Shown: piece after piece, positions 24,732 to 33,844 of the stretch
Layout of the letters: each line of letters begins with the position of its first letter
Numbering within the stretch: position 1 is the first letter of the stretch
Assembly: GCF_007595705.1 (NCBI RefSeq)
Contig: NZ_NISY01000006.1
Location: forward strand, 413,784-477,783
Length of the DNA: 64,000 nucleotides
Origin: Streptomyces sp. SAJ15
GTDB lineage: Bacteria; Actinomycetota; Actinomycetes; Streptomycetales; Streptomycetaceae
Direction: 5' to 3'
Translations under genes and position numbers: made by a program
Notes under the pieces: generated by a model
What the model was told of the DNA's origin: nothing
What the model saw: only the letters and a program-made list of their open reading frames with translations
Databases searched by the model: none

Positions 24732-25577
24732 TTGGCACGCGGGCGGGGGCATGACCTCCGCCAGGAATTGACCCGGCCTGACCTAAGTTTCTTGCCCGGC
24801 TTCGGAGAGTCACCTGACGTGCACCCCTCGCTGTCACGCGATCTGACGACGACCGTGGCATGGATGGAGTCGGTGTTCGCAGGCCTCGGGATCGAGCGAC
24901 CGCGCGTGGTGGGTCACTCCCTGGGAGGTTTGATCGCGCTGCGGCTGGCCCAGGCCGGGCTCGCGCGCACGGTGACCGCCCTCGCGCCGGCTGGATTCTG
25001 GACGGAGGCCGAGCGACGGTACGCGTACGCCGTGCTGATCATGGCCCGGCAGGGTGCACGACTGCTCCCGCAGACTGGCAAGGCGCCCGTCGCGCCCAAG
25101 TCCCTGAGCCCGCCCAATGCCCTCAACGGCCGGCTCGTGCCCCGGGGGACCGAGGCGCTGATCGCGGAACTGTGCACGCTTCGGCAGGCGGCTGCCTTCA
25201 AGGAGACACTGCGCGCCGGACGGGCACCGCACCTGTTCCCAGGGGACATCCCCGGCGTGCCGGTCACGATCGGATGGGGCAGCCGCGACCGGCTGCTGCC
25301 GCCCTGGCAGGCCCAGCGGGTCAAGGCCGCCATTCCCGGTGCCCGACCGGTGACGCTGCCGGGTTGCGGCCACGTCCCGATGGCCGACGCTCCCAAACGG
25401 GTCGCCCGGATGCTGTTGGAGGCAACGAGTCCGCCCTCGCTGACGCCTCCTTCCGCGCCTTCTGGCGTGGCACGAGGACTTTGGATAATCGAGACAGAGA
25501 AGCACTGCAGCGGTTCGCTGTCGGACGAGCAGCCTGAGGAGAGGGTGATCGGCCATGACAGTTCCTGTTCACCGTGA
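24732..25577 (+). CDS. Alpha/beta hydrolase, N-terminally truncated
   Basis: The frame contains LPGFGESPDVHP, VVGHSLGGLIALRLAQAGLA (nucleophile GHSLGG), GWGSRDRLLPP (acid) and LPGCGHVPMADAP (histidine). The N-terminal 40 or so residues with the HG oxyanion-hole motif are missing. The segment before LPGFGES is irregular (two extra residues compared with the family), so the gene is probably damaged at its 5' end. The C-terminal 50 residues are low complexity and overlap the Hsp20 start at 25555. Confidence 0.6.
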   Translation: MARGRGHDLRQELTRPDLSFLPGFGESPDVHPSLSRDLTTTVAWMESVFAGLGIERPRVVGHSLGGLIALRLAQAGLARTVTALAPAGFWTEAERRYAYAVLIMARQGARLLPQTGKAPVAPKSLSPPNALNGRLVPRGTEALIAELCTLRQAAAFKETLRAGRAPHLFPGDIPGVPVTIGWGSRDRLLPPWQAQRVKAAIPGARPVTLPGCGHVPMADAPKRVARMLLEATSPPSLTPPSAPSGVARGLWIIETEKHCSGSLSDEQPEERVIGHDSSCSP

Positions 25578-26007
25578 GGGCTCAACTCGGCGGGATCTTC
25601 TCCGGGAGTTCCAGGACCTCACCGACCGCATGGGCCGGCTGTGGGCGGCGGCCGTTCCCGGAGGTGGTGGGCTGGTGTCCGAGCATCCCTGGGAGCCGGC
25701 GGACGATGTCGAGGAGACCGATGACTCCTACGTGATCGAGCTCGATCTGCCAGGCCTGCGCAGGGATCAGATAACCGTCGAGGTTCTCGACTCGGAGCTC
25801 GCCGTCCACGGGGAGGTCAAGGAGAAGGAGCGCGTCGGTGTCCTTCGGCGGCAGACTCGAAGGATCGGACAGTTCGACTACCGGATGAGCCTGCCTGCCG
25901 ACGCTGACGCCGAGCACATCAGCGCGGAACTGGCCCACGGGGTGCTCACCGTGCGCGTCCCCAGAACGCAGAGGGCGAAGCCCCGCCGCATCGAAATCAC
26001 CGGTTGA
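25555..26007 (+). CDS. Hsp20/alpha-crystallin small heat-shock protein
   Basis: 150 residues, complete. The alpha-crystallin domain runs from about 44 to 140 (WEPADDVEETDDSYVIELDL, PGLRRDQITVEVLDSELAVH, GQFDYRMSLPADADAEHISA, and the end strand HGVLTVRVPRTQRAKPRRIE). It forms oligomers that hold unfolding proteins for DnaK/ClpB. The ATG follows GAGGAGAGGG with a long spacer. It is the only intact Hsp20 in the block; two others (22685 and 27000) are fragments. Confidence 0.92.
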   Translation: MTVPVHREGSTRRDLLREFQDLTDRMGRLWAAAVPGGGGLVSEHPWEPADDVEETDDSYVIELDLPGLRRDQITVEVLDSELAVHGEVKEKERVGVLRRQTRRIGQFDYRMSLPADADAEHISAELAHGVLTVRVPRTQRAKPRRIEITG

Positions 26008-26054
26008 CCCGGAAATAGGGCGGCGGGGCGCGGCAGGACCACCATGGGGGCAGG

Positions 26055-26510
26055 TCAAGCGTCCGTTGTTGATCGACTTGTGCGTATGGCTTGCTCCACC
26101 CAGGCGCGAAGCGCCGGTGCGGGTGCGGCGCCGGTCGTGCGGGCGACGACCTTTCCGCGGTCGAGGATCAGAAGGGTGTGGACGGCCTGGATGGCGAAGC
26201 GGGCGCTGAGCTGTGGGCTGCGGTCGATGTCGATCTTGACGAGTTCGATGCGGCCCGCCATTTCTGTGGCGAGCTGCTCCACGGCGGGACTGGCCATGCG
26301 GCAGGGCCCGCACCAGGCGGCCCACAGGTCGACCAGTACATACGGCGGCGCCTGCTCGGCGACCTCGGCGGAATCATCGTCGGTGGCATGGGCGATCCAG
26401 GGCAGCGGTGCCCCACATGCGCCGCACCGCGGACGGCCATCGCCGGCGGCGGGCACCCTGTTACGACGCCCGCACGCGGGGCACCCGACGACTTCACTGC
26501 GCTGCGTCAC
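26055..26510 (-). CDS. TrxC-like thioredoxin with N-terminal zinc ribbon
   Basis: 151 residues; the GTG at 26510 follows GGAGG. The N-terminal CPACGRR and CGACGAPLPW form a zinc ribbon as in thioredoxin 2. The active site LWAAWCGPCRM is intact at about residue 70-80. In the usual cis-proline loop (IPT or VPT) this protein has VHT: the codon is CAC where CCC would give Pro. The thioredoxin cis-Pro shapes substrate binding, so activity may be altered. It follows the Hsp20 gene convergently. Confidence 0.85.
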   Translation of the reverse strand: MTQRSEVVGCPACGRRNRVPAAGDGRPRCGACGAPLPWIAHATDDDSAEVAEQAPPYVLVDLWAAWCGPCRMASPAVEQLATEMAGRIELVKIDIDRSPQLSARFAIQAVHTLLILDRGKVVARTTGAAPAPALRAWVEQAIRTSRSTTDA

Positions 26511-26653
26511 ATGGCCTCCTCATGGCCACGGCACGGCCGCGGGATCCTGCCGGTTGCGGCAGTGCCATTCGTCCACCTACCGGAAGGGCGTTGCGACCGG
26601 GCACCGCCGCCGCACACACTGAGCCGACCCGTCCCCGCAGGAAAGGCTCCGTT

Positions 26654-26803
26654 ATGGGCGAGCACGTGCACGTCCGTCTCCAGGACGGCATGGACGTCTC
26701 AGCGGCCGGTGAACTGGTCGAGACCTACCACTGCCGTTGTGGCGACACCTGGACCAAGATCTACCAGGTCGAAGGCGGCCAAGCGGACGGACTGCCCGAC
26801 TGA
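26654..26803 (+). CDS. Small conserved-looking protein (49 aa)
   Basis: It starts at ATG 26654 after GGAAAGG. The sequence MGEHVHVRLQDGMDVSAAGE, then YHCRCGDTWTKIYQVEGG, is compact, has a CRC pair, and shows coding-like third-position GC. Function is unknown. It lies between the thioredoxin and an Hsp20 fragment. Confidence is moderate because of its size. Confidence 0.5.
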   Translation: MGEHVHVRLQDGMDVSAAGELVETYHCRCGDTWTKIYQVEGGQADGLPD

Positions 26804-26999
26804 AGCCCCGCCGACCAGTCCGCCCTGTGACGCGGGTCGTTCGCGGCCGACGGACCACGCCACGTCCCCCGGTGAGGCCTTGGCCCTGCGTGCCCGTGCT
26901 TCCCTCAGCCGACCGGGTCCCCGCCATGCCCGAGGCACCGTGGGCCGCCTCGGCTCCCTGCATGCCCTCCGTGCCGCCGCCGGCCTGGAGGCCCTGCCC

Positions 27000-27178
27000 C
27001 TGTGGTTGGCCAGCCTCAGTACCTTGGAGCCCTGGCTCCGAAGCTCGATCTTGTGCCGCGTGCCTTCGGCCGTCTTGGGGATGCGAAGGGTGAGCAGGCC
27101 GTCACTGAGGTCCGCGTCGCACTCGTCCGCGTTCACCGTGCTGGGCAGGCTGGTGCGATAACTTGACAGGGAACTCTG
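27000..27178 (-). pseudogene. Hsp20 C-terminal fragment
   Basis: Leftward frame: YRTSLPSTVNADECDADLSD, then GLLTLRIPKTAEGTRHKIEL. This is the last strand region and IxI-like tail of an Hsp20. No N-terminal half exists in the neighbourhood in any frame. It is the third Hsp20 trace in 5 kb, indicating past duplication and loss. Confidence 0.65.
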
Positions 27179-27184
27179 CCCGTG

Positions 27185-27841
27185 TCAGCTGCAGGTTCCG
27201 ATCACGGTGGTCCGTGGTGCGGGAATACCCCTGAGGGTCCCCAGCAGGGACCTGATCTCCTGAAGAAGCGTCTGGTAGCTCTCCCCGTAGGTTGCGACGG
27301 CCGCGTACACCGCGTCGAGGGCCGCCTGGAGTGGGTCAGTCTCCGCGGCGTCGAGGAGCGCGGGGAGGGCCATGTGCGGCTGGGACATCGGCAGCGACGG
27401 GGCCGGCCTGCCAGCCGTGGCCATCACCACGTACCCCTCCTCCGGCTGCGACGCCTCCGGGTCCGGAGTCATCATCACGGCGGCCACGACGCCCAGGAAC
27501 TGCGGCATCTCCTCGGGCGGCATCGGTGTGGGCGGGCCGTCGTGGACGGGCGGCTGGAAGGGGGCCCGCTTGGGCGGGGTGGCCTGGACGATGGTCCTGT
27601 CAGGGACGCCCGGGTCGGATTCCAGGGCCTGCCACGCTCGGTCCGGGTCGTCGAGCGGTGGCGGTAGCGGCCGCCCCTCGGCCAAGGCGGTGAGGCCCGC
27701 GGCGATCCAGTCGAGCTGTGCGAGGCCGGCCGCCTCGCACGCGCGGCGCGCCGCCAGGAGGGCGACCGCGCGCTGGGCGGCGGGGCCGGCGTCGTCGATG
27801 GCGTGGACGAGGTCCGGATCGAAGTCGAGCAGGCCGAGCAC
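27185..27841 (-). CDS. Uncharacterised protein, start uncertain
   Basis: At least 218 residues. Coding-like sequence continues upstream of the GTG at 27841 to about 28040 (an Arg/Glu-rich helix, ERAEAERRARLAHEEAEREL) without an ATG or GTG, so the 5' end may be lost at a junction near 28050. The body has helical Ala/Leu-rich segments, a Pro-rich linker and a conserved-looking FLGVVAAVMMTPDPEASQPE. No family recognised. Confidence 0.5.
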   Translation of the reverse strand: MLGLLDFDPDLVHAIDDAGPAAQRAVALLAARRACEAAGLAQLDWIAAGLTALAEGRPLPPPLDDPDRAWQALESDPGVPDRTIVQATPPKRAPFQPPVHDGPPTPMPPEEMPQFLGVVAAVMMTPDPEASQPEEGYVVMATAGRPAPSLPMSQPHMALPALLDAAETDPLQAALDAVYAAVATYGESYQTLLQEIRSLLGTLRGIPAPRTTVIGTCS

Positions 27842-28087
27842 GTTGCCGTCGACGTCGTGCAGGGCCTGACTGGGAAGCCTCCCGCCCCACTCCCATCGCT
27901 CATAGGCGAGCTCGAGTTCGCGCTCCGCCTCCTCGTGCGCCAGGCGGGCGCGGCGTTCGGCTTCGGCGCGTTCGGCGGGCGTGGGAGGGGGCGGCTGCTG
28001 GCGGGCGTGGTCGTGCCAGTAGGCGGCAGCCCTGGGGCATCGGGCCAGCCTCCTGAGAAGTCCCCCGGTGCTGGCTCACATTCCTCT

Positions 28088-28717
28088 CGGGAGCGCGGCT
28101 ACGCGCCTCCTGTTGAGTGGACCGAACCGGACCGGTGGGCCGTTCTGCCGCGCGGTCAGCGTACCGACGTTCGCGGCAATACTGTGGGCTTCCCGCACAC
28201 CACCGAGGGGGCGGTGGCCATGCTGGTGGAGACGAACGCCACGGAAGCCAAGGGCGACCAGAGCATGGCGGACGAGCTGATGGGCACCTTCGAGTCCTAC
28301 ACGAGCAAGGCTGACCAGACGGCTGAAAACAGGGAGAAAGCCAAGGCTCACGCCCTCAAGTCCGACCAGGCGCTGCGCCGGTCCCTGGGCATCCCCGCCA
28401 AGGGGGAGATGCCGGAGGGGTCGTATGTGCGTGCAACGGTGCTCGGTTTCCAGATTGTCGAGTCTTCGAGCGACGAGGTCAGCGTGTGGATGCTGTCCCG
28501 TGTCACGCTGCGTAGGGGAGAGCGTGCCAGGGAGGATGGCTCCTACACTCGCAACCTGCTTGCCGCGCAGTGGGAGGACGGAGACTGGAAGGTGACCGGC
28601 CGGTCGCAGCGCAGGGCGATCGAAGCGGTTGCCGGCAGGGGGCGGCCGGCAATCGTGGCGCCAGGGGATGCGAAGTTCAACCGTGCTCAATGGACAGCCA
28701 TTCGGCAGGCATCGTGA
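28088..28717 (+). pseudogene. Conjugative-element protein, 5'-truncated
   Basis: The C-terminal part of a protein type common on Streptomyces integrative/conjugative elements: a WAVLPR segment, then VGFPHTTEGAVAMLVETNAT, and later YVRATVLGFQIVESSSDEVS and NLLAAQWEDGDWKVTGR. It resembles the globular domain that follows a membrane anchor in those proteins, and the anchor is missing. Upstream in-frame sequence overlaps the opposite-strand gene and looks non-coding, so a deletion junction is likely near 28050-28085. An internal ATG at 28220 could restart translation. Confidence 0.5.
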
Positions 28718-29025
28718 CGGTGGGGTGACCGCTGAGGCATCGGTGTGGCTCCGGCGTCTCGCCGCCACCTTTGCCCTGTCACGTTGGTGAGACGTATGCC
28801 GCCGTTTGTCCGCCGGACGAAGGTTCGGGACTACCGCGTAGGACGAGGGCCGGTCGTCGTCCGCCTCTCATGTGCCGCCGACGGCCGACGACACGGCCTC
28901 GTACCGGTGGACCAGCCGCTGAGAACTGACGGTGCTGATGAGCCTTCGGCCTGATCGAGCAGCTCTCGTGCCTTGTCGCCGGCGCCGCACTGGTGGACGG
29001 TGTCGGCCAGGTCGAGAACGGCGTG
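28718..29025. other. Intergenic, no gene seen
   Basis: About 300 bases between the truncated element gene and the kinase fragment. Nothing recognisable. Confidence 0.4.
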
Positions 29026-29266
29026 GAGCGACGTCTGGAGTCTGGGCGCCTCCCTGTTCTGGTGCTGGACCGGCCACCGCCCCGTCCCCTACGACGACAA
29101 CCTCGACCGGCTGGAGAAGCTGGCCGTCATCGCCAACGGCACCACCGCCGCGCTGCGCGACGTGCGACCGTGGCCGTTCCCGACGTTCGAGGACGCCATC
29201 ACCGGGTGCCTGGCCCCCGACCCCGCCGACCGGCCCACCGCGAAGGAGCTGACCGCCACATGGTGA
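29026..29266 (+). pseudogene. Ser/Thr protein kinase C-lobe fragment
   Basis: SDVWSLGASLFWCWTGHRPV and later AITGCLAPDPADRPTAKELT are kinase subdomains IX and XI. The ATP-binding and catalytic lobes are missing, so it is a remnant. Its TGA overlaps the ATG of the next gene (ATGGTGA), showing the two were once translationally coupled. Confidence 0.65.
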
Positions 29267-29735
29267 TCCTGCGCGCCCTGGGCCTCGACGACGCCCCCGC
29301 CCTCACCCGCGTCTACAGCGGCGCCTCCGTACGGCACACCACCGGCAGGCCCCTCATCCTGGACCAGGCCCACGACAAGATCCGCACAGCCCTTGCCCGA
29401 GCCGCCGAGACCCCGCGCGCGGTGGAGTTGGGGCATCCTCCACGAGGACGAGCTGATCGGCCTGTCCGTCCTACGGCGACGAACCCCTGCCATGGGCACC
29501 ATCAGTTACATCCTCCGCGAGGACACTTGGGGCAACGGATACGCCACCGAGACCGCCAAACAGGTCGTCGTCGCCGCCTTCACCACCGCCGGCCTGGACC
29601 GGCTGGAGGCCATGCACCACCCTGACAACCCTGCCTCCGGCCGCGTCCTGGCCAAAGCCGGGTTTACCTCACCAGCACCTCCGACCGGCACGAGGACGGA
29701 ACCACCGTGCCGTACCAGGTGTACGCCCTGCACCA
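29260..29735 (+). pseudogene. GNAT acetyltransferase pseudogene
   Basis: It starts at ATG 29260 with ILRALGLDDAPALTRVYSGA, shifts frame near 29410 into GILHEDELIGLSVLRRR and WGNGYATETAKQVVVAAFTT, continues AGLDRLEAMHHPDNPASGRV then LAKAGF, and shifts again near 29665 into TSDRHEDGTTVPYQVYALHQ. Motif A (acetyl-CoA loop, GNGYATE) is present. Two frameshifts make it non-functional as read. Confidence 0.65.
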
Positions 29736-30137
29736 GCGCACCCCGTGTGGTGAGTGGCCTCATCGAACGGCGCGGGGAGAGCCTCGACGTCGGGCTGGAC
29801 CGGCTGGCCGGGACGGCGACCGGGACCGTCGGGCTCGACGCCCGGGGCACGTGTGACCTGCTCCTCCACCAGCAGCCCGATGCGGACCTGCCCGACGACC
29901 GGGCCCTGCTGATCGTCCGTTTCCCCGCCGGCTTCCGGGGCCGCGGGCTTCCGGGTCCGCGGGCTGACACACCCGCCGGCGGACCGGCGCCAGGCCGGTC
30001 CCCGCCGGAGCGGCCCCGGTCAACCGTGTGTCACCCCTGCGGGTGAAGCGCCCTGCGAAGATTGACATTCCGCTCCTTCCCTGCACAAAACTGTGCCGCG
30101 AGGCCGATGGGCCCACCTATTGCGGAAGGCGGACTGC

Positions 30138-32471
30138 ATGGCGAACGGCACAGTGCTGCTGGCATTGCGGGAGAACCTCCTGGGCGGTGGCATCAGCACC
30201 GAGCAACTGCGCCGCATCGGAAAGGAGCTGGAGAACCAGGGGCTGGAGCTCCGGTGGGCCGCGAGCGCCCAGGAGGCCTGTGCGGCCCTCCACACCGAGT
30301 CCGGGCTCGCGGCGGCCGTCGTCGCCTGGGACCTGCCGGGCGACAGCGATTCGGCGGCGGAGGAGGACGGCGGCGGGGCCGAGGTCCTGCGCCGGATCGG
30401 GCGGCGGTTCAAGGACCTGCCGGTCTTCCTGCTGATGACGGACGATTCGGACCAGGACCTGGAGCGGCTGCCGCTGTGGGTGTCCGAGACGGTGGTCGGC
30501 TACATCTGGCCCCTGGAAGACACCGCCGCCTTCATCGCGGGCCGTGTCGTCACCGCCGCCCGCGCCTACCACCAGGACATCCTGCCGCCGTTCTTCAAGG
30601 CCCTCCGCCGCTTCGACGACGCGCACCAATACTCGTGGCACACGCCCGCGCACTCGGGTGGTGTCGCCTTCCTGAAATCCGCCGCGGGGCGGGCCTTCTT
30701 CGACTACTTCGGCGAGCGGCTCTTCCGCAGCGACCTGTCCATCTCGGTTGGAGAGCTGGGGTCGCTCTTCGAACACAACGGCCCGATCGGTGAGGCGGAA
30801 CGCAACGCGGCCCGCGTATTCGGTGCCGACCGCACGTACTTCGTCCTGCACGGCGACTCCACCGCCGACCGCATGGTGGGGCACTACAGTGTCACCGCTG
30901 ACGAAATCGCCCTGGTGGACCGCAACTGCCACAAGTCCGTCCTGCACGGCTTGGTGATCTCGGGCGCGCGTCCGGTGTACCTGGTGCCGACGCGCAACGG
31001 CTACGGCCTGGCCGGGCCGCTGCCGCCCACGGAGACCGACGCCGGGACGGTCGCAGGCCGGATCGACGCCAACCCGCTGACCGCCGGGGCTTTATCGCGC
31101 GAGGCGCAGTACGCGGTGCTGACCAACTCCACGTACGACGGACTGTGCTACGACACCGTCGCGACGGCCCGCGCCTTCGCCCCGAGTACGCCCCGTCTGC
31201 ACTTCGACGAGGCGTGGTTCGCCTACGCCCGCTTCCACCCCCTGTACGCGGGACGCTACGGGATGGCCGTCGGCCCGGACACCTTTACCGGGCCCGAGCG
31301 GCCCACGGTCTTCTCCACCCAGTCCACCCACAAGCTGTTGGCCGCCCTCTCGCAGACCGCGATGGTCCATGTGAAGTCGGCGCCCCGGGCCCCCGTCGCG
31401 CACGAGCGGTTCAACGAGACGTTCATGATGCACGGCACCACCTCCCCGCTCTACCCGGCCATCGCCTCCCTGGACGTGGCGACCGCCATGATGGACGGCC
31501 CGCAGGGACAGTGGCTGATCGACGAGGCGGTGACCGAGGCCATCCGCTTCCGGCAGGCGGTCGTGCGCACCGCGCGGCGCATCGCCGGTGCGGGCGACCG
31601 GCCCGAGTGGTTCTTCGGCGTCTGGCAGCCCGAGACCGTCACCGACCCGGCCACCGGCGAGCGCGTCCCGTTCGCCGACGCCCCGGCGGCGCTGCTGCGC
31701 GACGAACCGCGCTGCTGGCACCTGGAGCCGGGTGCGCGGTGGCACGGCTTCCGCGGCCTGAGCGACGGCTACTGCATGCTCGACCCGATCAAGGTGACGC
31801 TGACCTGCCCGGGCGTGACCGCCACCGGCGAGACCTCCTCGTGGGGCATCCCGGCGCGTGTCCTGACCGCGTACCTGGCTACCCGGGGCATCGTCGTGGA
31901 AAAGACGGACAGCTACACCACACTCGTGCTGTTCTCCATGGGCATCACCAAGGGCAAATGGGGCACCCTGATGGACGCCCTCATGGACTTCAAGGCCCTC
32001 TACGACGCGGACGCCCCGCTCGACCGGGTGCTGCCCGGCCTGGTCGAGCAGTACCCGCGCCGGTACGCCGGCACCACGCTGAGCGGCCTGTGCCAGGACA
32101 TGCACGAGCACCTCACCGGCGCCCAGCTGATCACCGCCCTCGACACCGTCTTCCAGCAGTTGCCGGAGCCGGTCGCTCCGCCCCAGCGCTGCTATCAGCA
32201 GCTGATCCGGGGCGGCACCGAACGGCTCCGGCTCAGCCATGCCGCCGAGCGCGTCGCCGCCGCGATGGTCACGGTCACCCCGCCGGGCATCCCGGTCCTG
32301 ATGCCCGGGGAGTCCACCGGGGCGCCGGACGGGCCGCTGCTGCGCTACCTGGGCGCGCTGGAGGCGTTCGACCGGGCCTTCCCCGGCTTCCACAGCGAGG
32401 CCCACGGGGTGACCGTCGACCCCGAGACCGGTGACTACCTGATCGAGTGCGTGCGCCTGCCACAGGCCTGA
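30138..32471 (+). CDS. Orn/Lys/Arg decarboxylase class-I family protein
   Basis: 777 residues. The ATG at 30138 follows GGAAGG. A response-regulator-like N-terminal wing domain (residues 1-130) precedes a fold-type I PLP domain with HTPAHSGGVAFLKS, LHGDSTADRMV, RNCHKSVLHG, LHFDEAWFAYARFHP and the PLP lysine in STQSTHKLLAALSQ. A C-terminal domain follows. Family members decarboxylate arginine, lysine or ornithine, often for acid resistance or polyamine synthesis. Substrate specificity cannot be set from motifs alone. No antiporter gene is adjacent. It is intact amid eroded DNA, which suggests it is selected for. Confidence 0.9.
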   Translation: MANGTVLLALRENLLGGGISTEQLRRIGKELENQGLELRWAASAQEACAALHTESGLAAAVVAWDLPGDSDSAAEEDGGGAEVLRRIGRRFKDLPVFLLMTDDSDQDLERLPLWVSETVVGYIWPLEDTAAFIAGRVVTAARAYHQDILPPFFKALRRFDDAHQYSWHTPAHSGGVAFLKSAAGRAFFDYFGERLFRSDLSISVGELGSLFEHNGPIGEAERNAARVFGADRTYFVLHGDSTADRMVGHYSVTADEIALVDRNCHKSVLHGLVISGARPVYLVPTRNGYGLAGPLPPTETDAGTVAGRIDANPLTAGALSREAQYAVLTNSTYDGLCYDTVATARAFAPSTPRLHFDEAWFAYARFHPLYAGRYGMAVGPDTFTGPERPTVFSTQSTHKLLAALSQTAMVHVKSAPRAPVAHERFNETFMMHGTTSPLYPAIASLDVATAMMDGPQGQWLIDEAVTEAIRFRQAVVRTARRIAGAGDRPEWFFGVWQPETVTDPATGERVPFADAPAALLRDEPRCWHLEPGARWHGFRGLSDGYCMLDPIKVTLTCPGVTATGETSSWGIPARVLTAYLATRGIVVEKTDSYTTLVLFSMGITKGKWGTLMDALMDFKALYDADAPLDRVLPGLVEQYPRRYAGTTLSGLCQDMHEHLTGAQLITALDTVFQQLPEPVAPPQRCYQQLIRGGTERLRLSHAAERVAAAMVTVTPPGIPVLMPGESTGAPDGPLLRYLGALEAFDRAFPGFHSEAHGVTVDPETGDYLIECVRLPQA

Positions 32472-32883
32472 GCGGAACGACGTTCGGCTGTGGGTCCGGA
32501 ACCGGTCGCGACGGGCCGGTCCCACGGCGTAGACCGGAGGCGCGTCATCCGCTGCTACCCCGCGCGCCGCCACCCTCTGGCGTTCGACTGCGATGTGCCG
32601 GTTTGGTGTCAGTGGTTGGTGTCAGTGACGCATGTCAGGCCGGGGTGTTTTCGCTGCTCGATCCTTGAGTGGGGGAGGGGTGACTGTCGTGGGGTGGTGC
32701 ATGCGAGGGGCACGGTTGTCATGGGGTGGTACACCCCGCCTCGTGCGGTTGTCTCGGGAACGGTACTTCTGATCCTTCCGAGGGCTGCGTGGCTGCACCG
32801 TGGTGGGTGTCGGTGTCCGCGGCGGAAGGGCGTGGGGTGAGCGAGCCGGGCGCGTGGGGTGAGGTCTCGGCGCGGGGCTGAGG
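32472..32883. other. Non-coding stretch with short direct repeats
   Basis: TTGGTGTCAGTG occurs at 32603 and again at 32616, followed by GCATGTCAG at 32630. Closely spaced TGTCA-type repeats are a feature of Mu/Tn7-like transposon ends, and a Mu-type transposase fragment lies 250 bases downstream. No gene is seen. Confidence 0.35.
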
Positions 32884-33045
32884 GTGTCCAGGCCGGTGCT
32901 GGTGGCGCGGCTGTTGGAGCTCGATGTGGCCGGGGCGTTGACCGCGGCCCATGTGTGTGCGGGCGCGCAGGTCGGTGGGGTGACTGCGCGGACGGTGTGG
33001 CGGTGGCTGGAGGCTGCGCGGACTGAAGGTTGGCTTTGTACGTGA
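32884..33045 (+). mobile_element. Mu/TniA-type transposase N-terminal fragment
   Basis: The frame from GTG 32884 reads VSRPVLVARLLELDVAGALT, then GGVTARTVWRWLEAARTEGW and a stop. This resembles the N-terminal helix-turn-helix of TniA/TnsB-like transposases (VSERTVWRWL). The catalytic core is missing. Confidence 0.5.
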
Positions 33046-33322
33046 GTTGTGAGAGCACCTGCCGTTCGGCGGCGAGAGCACCCGCTGCTCCAGGTGAGCG
33101 ATGACGCTGAGCCACGACCGGGGAACCCTGGTCGCCGTCCGGGCGGGCCTGGACCACCCGAAGACCGTTATGCACCTGGGCATCCTCGACATCGTTGCCG
33201 ACGCTTCGAAACGTGGGAGGTCCTGCACGGCACGGGCGTCCTCAACTGCCGGTTTATTCCGCGTATATCGGCGCGTGTCACGGTGTTCCCGGCCCCAAGC
33301 CCCACCAGCGGACGGAGTACGC

Positions 33323-33844
33323 GTGACCACGGCAGCCGCTTACGCCAACCGGGCGATCCTGAAGTACCAGATCTCCTTCACCGCAGGCCCCGACCTCGAA
33401 GGAACGATCGAGCGCATGTCGGACACCACCGTGGTCGGGAGCACCTACTACCACGGACTGCCCGAGCCCAAGGGCAAGTTCGCGGGCCAGTACCGACACA
33501 ACAAGGATCCGGAGAGGCAGACCATCAACCTCCTAGCCAACGCGGTCTTCGAGCGGCTCGGCTGCAACGACGACCAGTACCTGGCCGAGATCCTGGCGCA
33601 GGTCACCGGGGGCAGCATCGAGCTCGAATCCGATAAGGGCCCCTGCCACTCCTGCCGGGCGATCCTCAAGCAGTTCCTGCAGGACTACCCGATGATCGCT
33701 TCCTGCGTGGTGACCTACCGCACGACGGACGGACGGGGCCGGCCGATCCGGGCTCTCGAACCCGCCGGAGGCGACCTCTGCGGCTCCTACGGCTATGAGG
33801 ACGCCGTGGAGGTCAACGGCAACTGGCGCAAGGTGCTGCGCTGA
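33323..33844 (+). CDS. Stand-alone nucleic-acid/nucleotide deaminase-like protein
   Basis: 173 residues from GTG 33323 after CGGAG. The segment DPERQTINLLANAVFERLGC followed by GGSIELESDKGPCHSCRAIL and KQFLQDYPMI resembles the bacterial toxin-type deaminase fold (BURPS668_1122-like): a helix with the catalytic Glu, then a strand and the zinc motif PCxxC ahead of an F..YP helix. The first zinc ligand is not obvious. There is no secretion or trafficking domain and no recognisable immunity gene. It could be a captured toxin tip, a phage or defence enzyme, or a housekeeping-like deaminase. It is intact between mobile-element remnants. Confidence 0.55.
   Translation: MTTAAAYANRAILKYQISFTAGPDLEGTIERMSDTTVVGSTYYHGLPEPKGKFAGQYRHNKDPERQTINLLANAVFERLGCNDDQYLAEILAQVTGGSIELESDKGPCHSCRAILKQFLQDYPMIASCVVTYRTTDGRGRPIRALEPAGGDLCGSYGYEDAVEVNGNWRKVLR

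Noticed and set aside
27803..28080. The upstream extension of the conjugative-element protein
   Set aside because: It is antisense to coding-like sequence on the other strand and has no domain, so the gene was marked as truncated near 28088 instead.
31092..32573. A 493-codon frame antisense to the decarboxylase
   Set aside because: Shadow of a strongly conserved gene; Gly/Arg-rich low-complexity translation.
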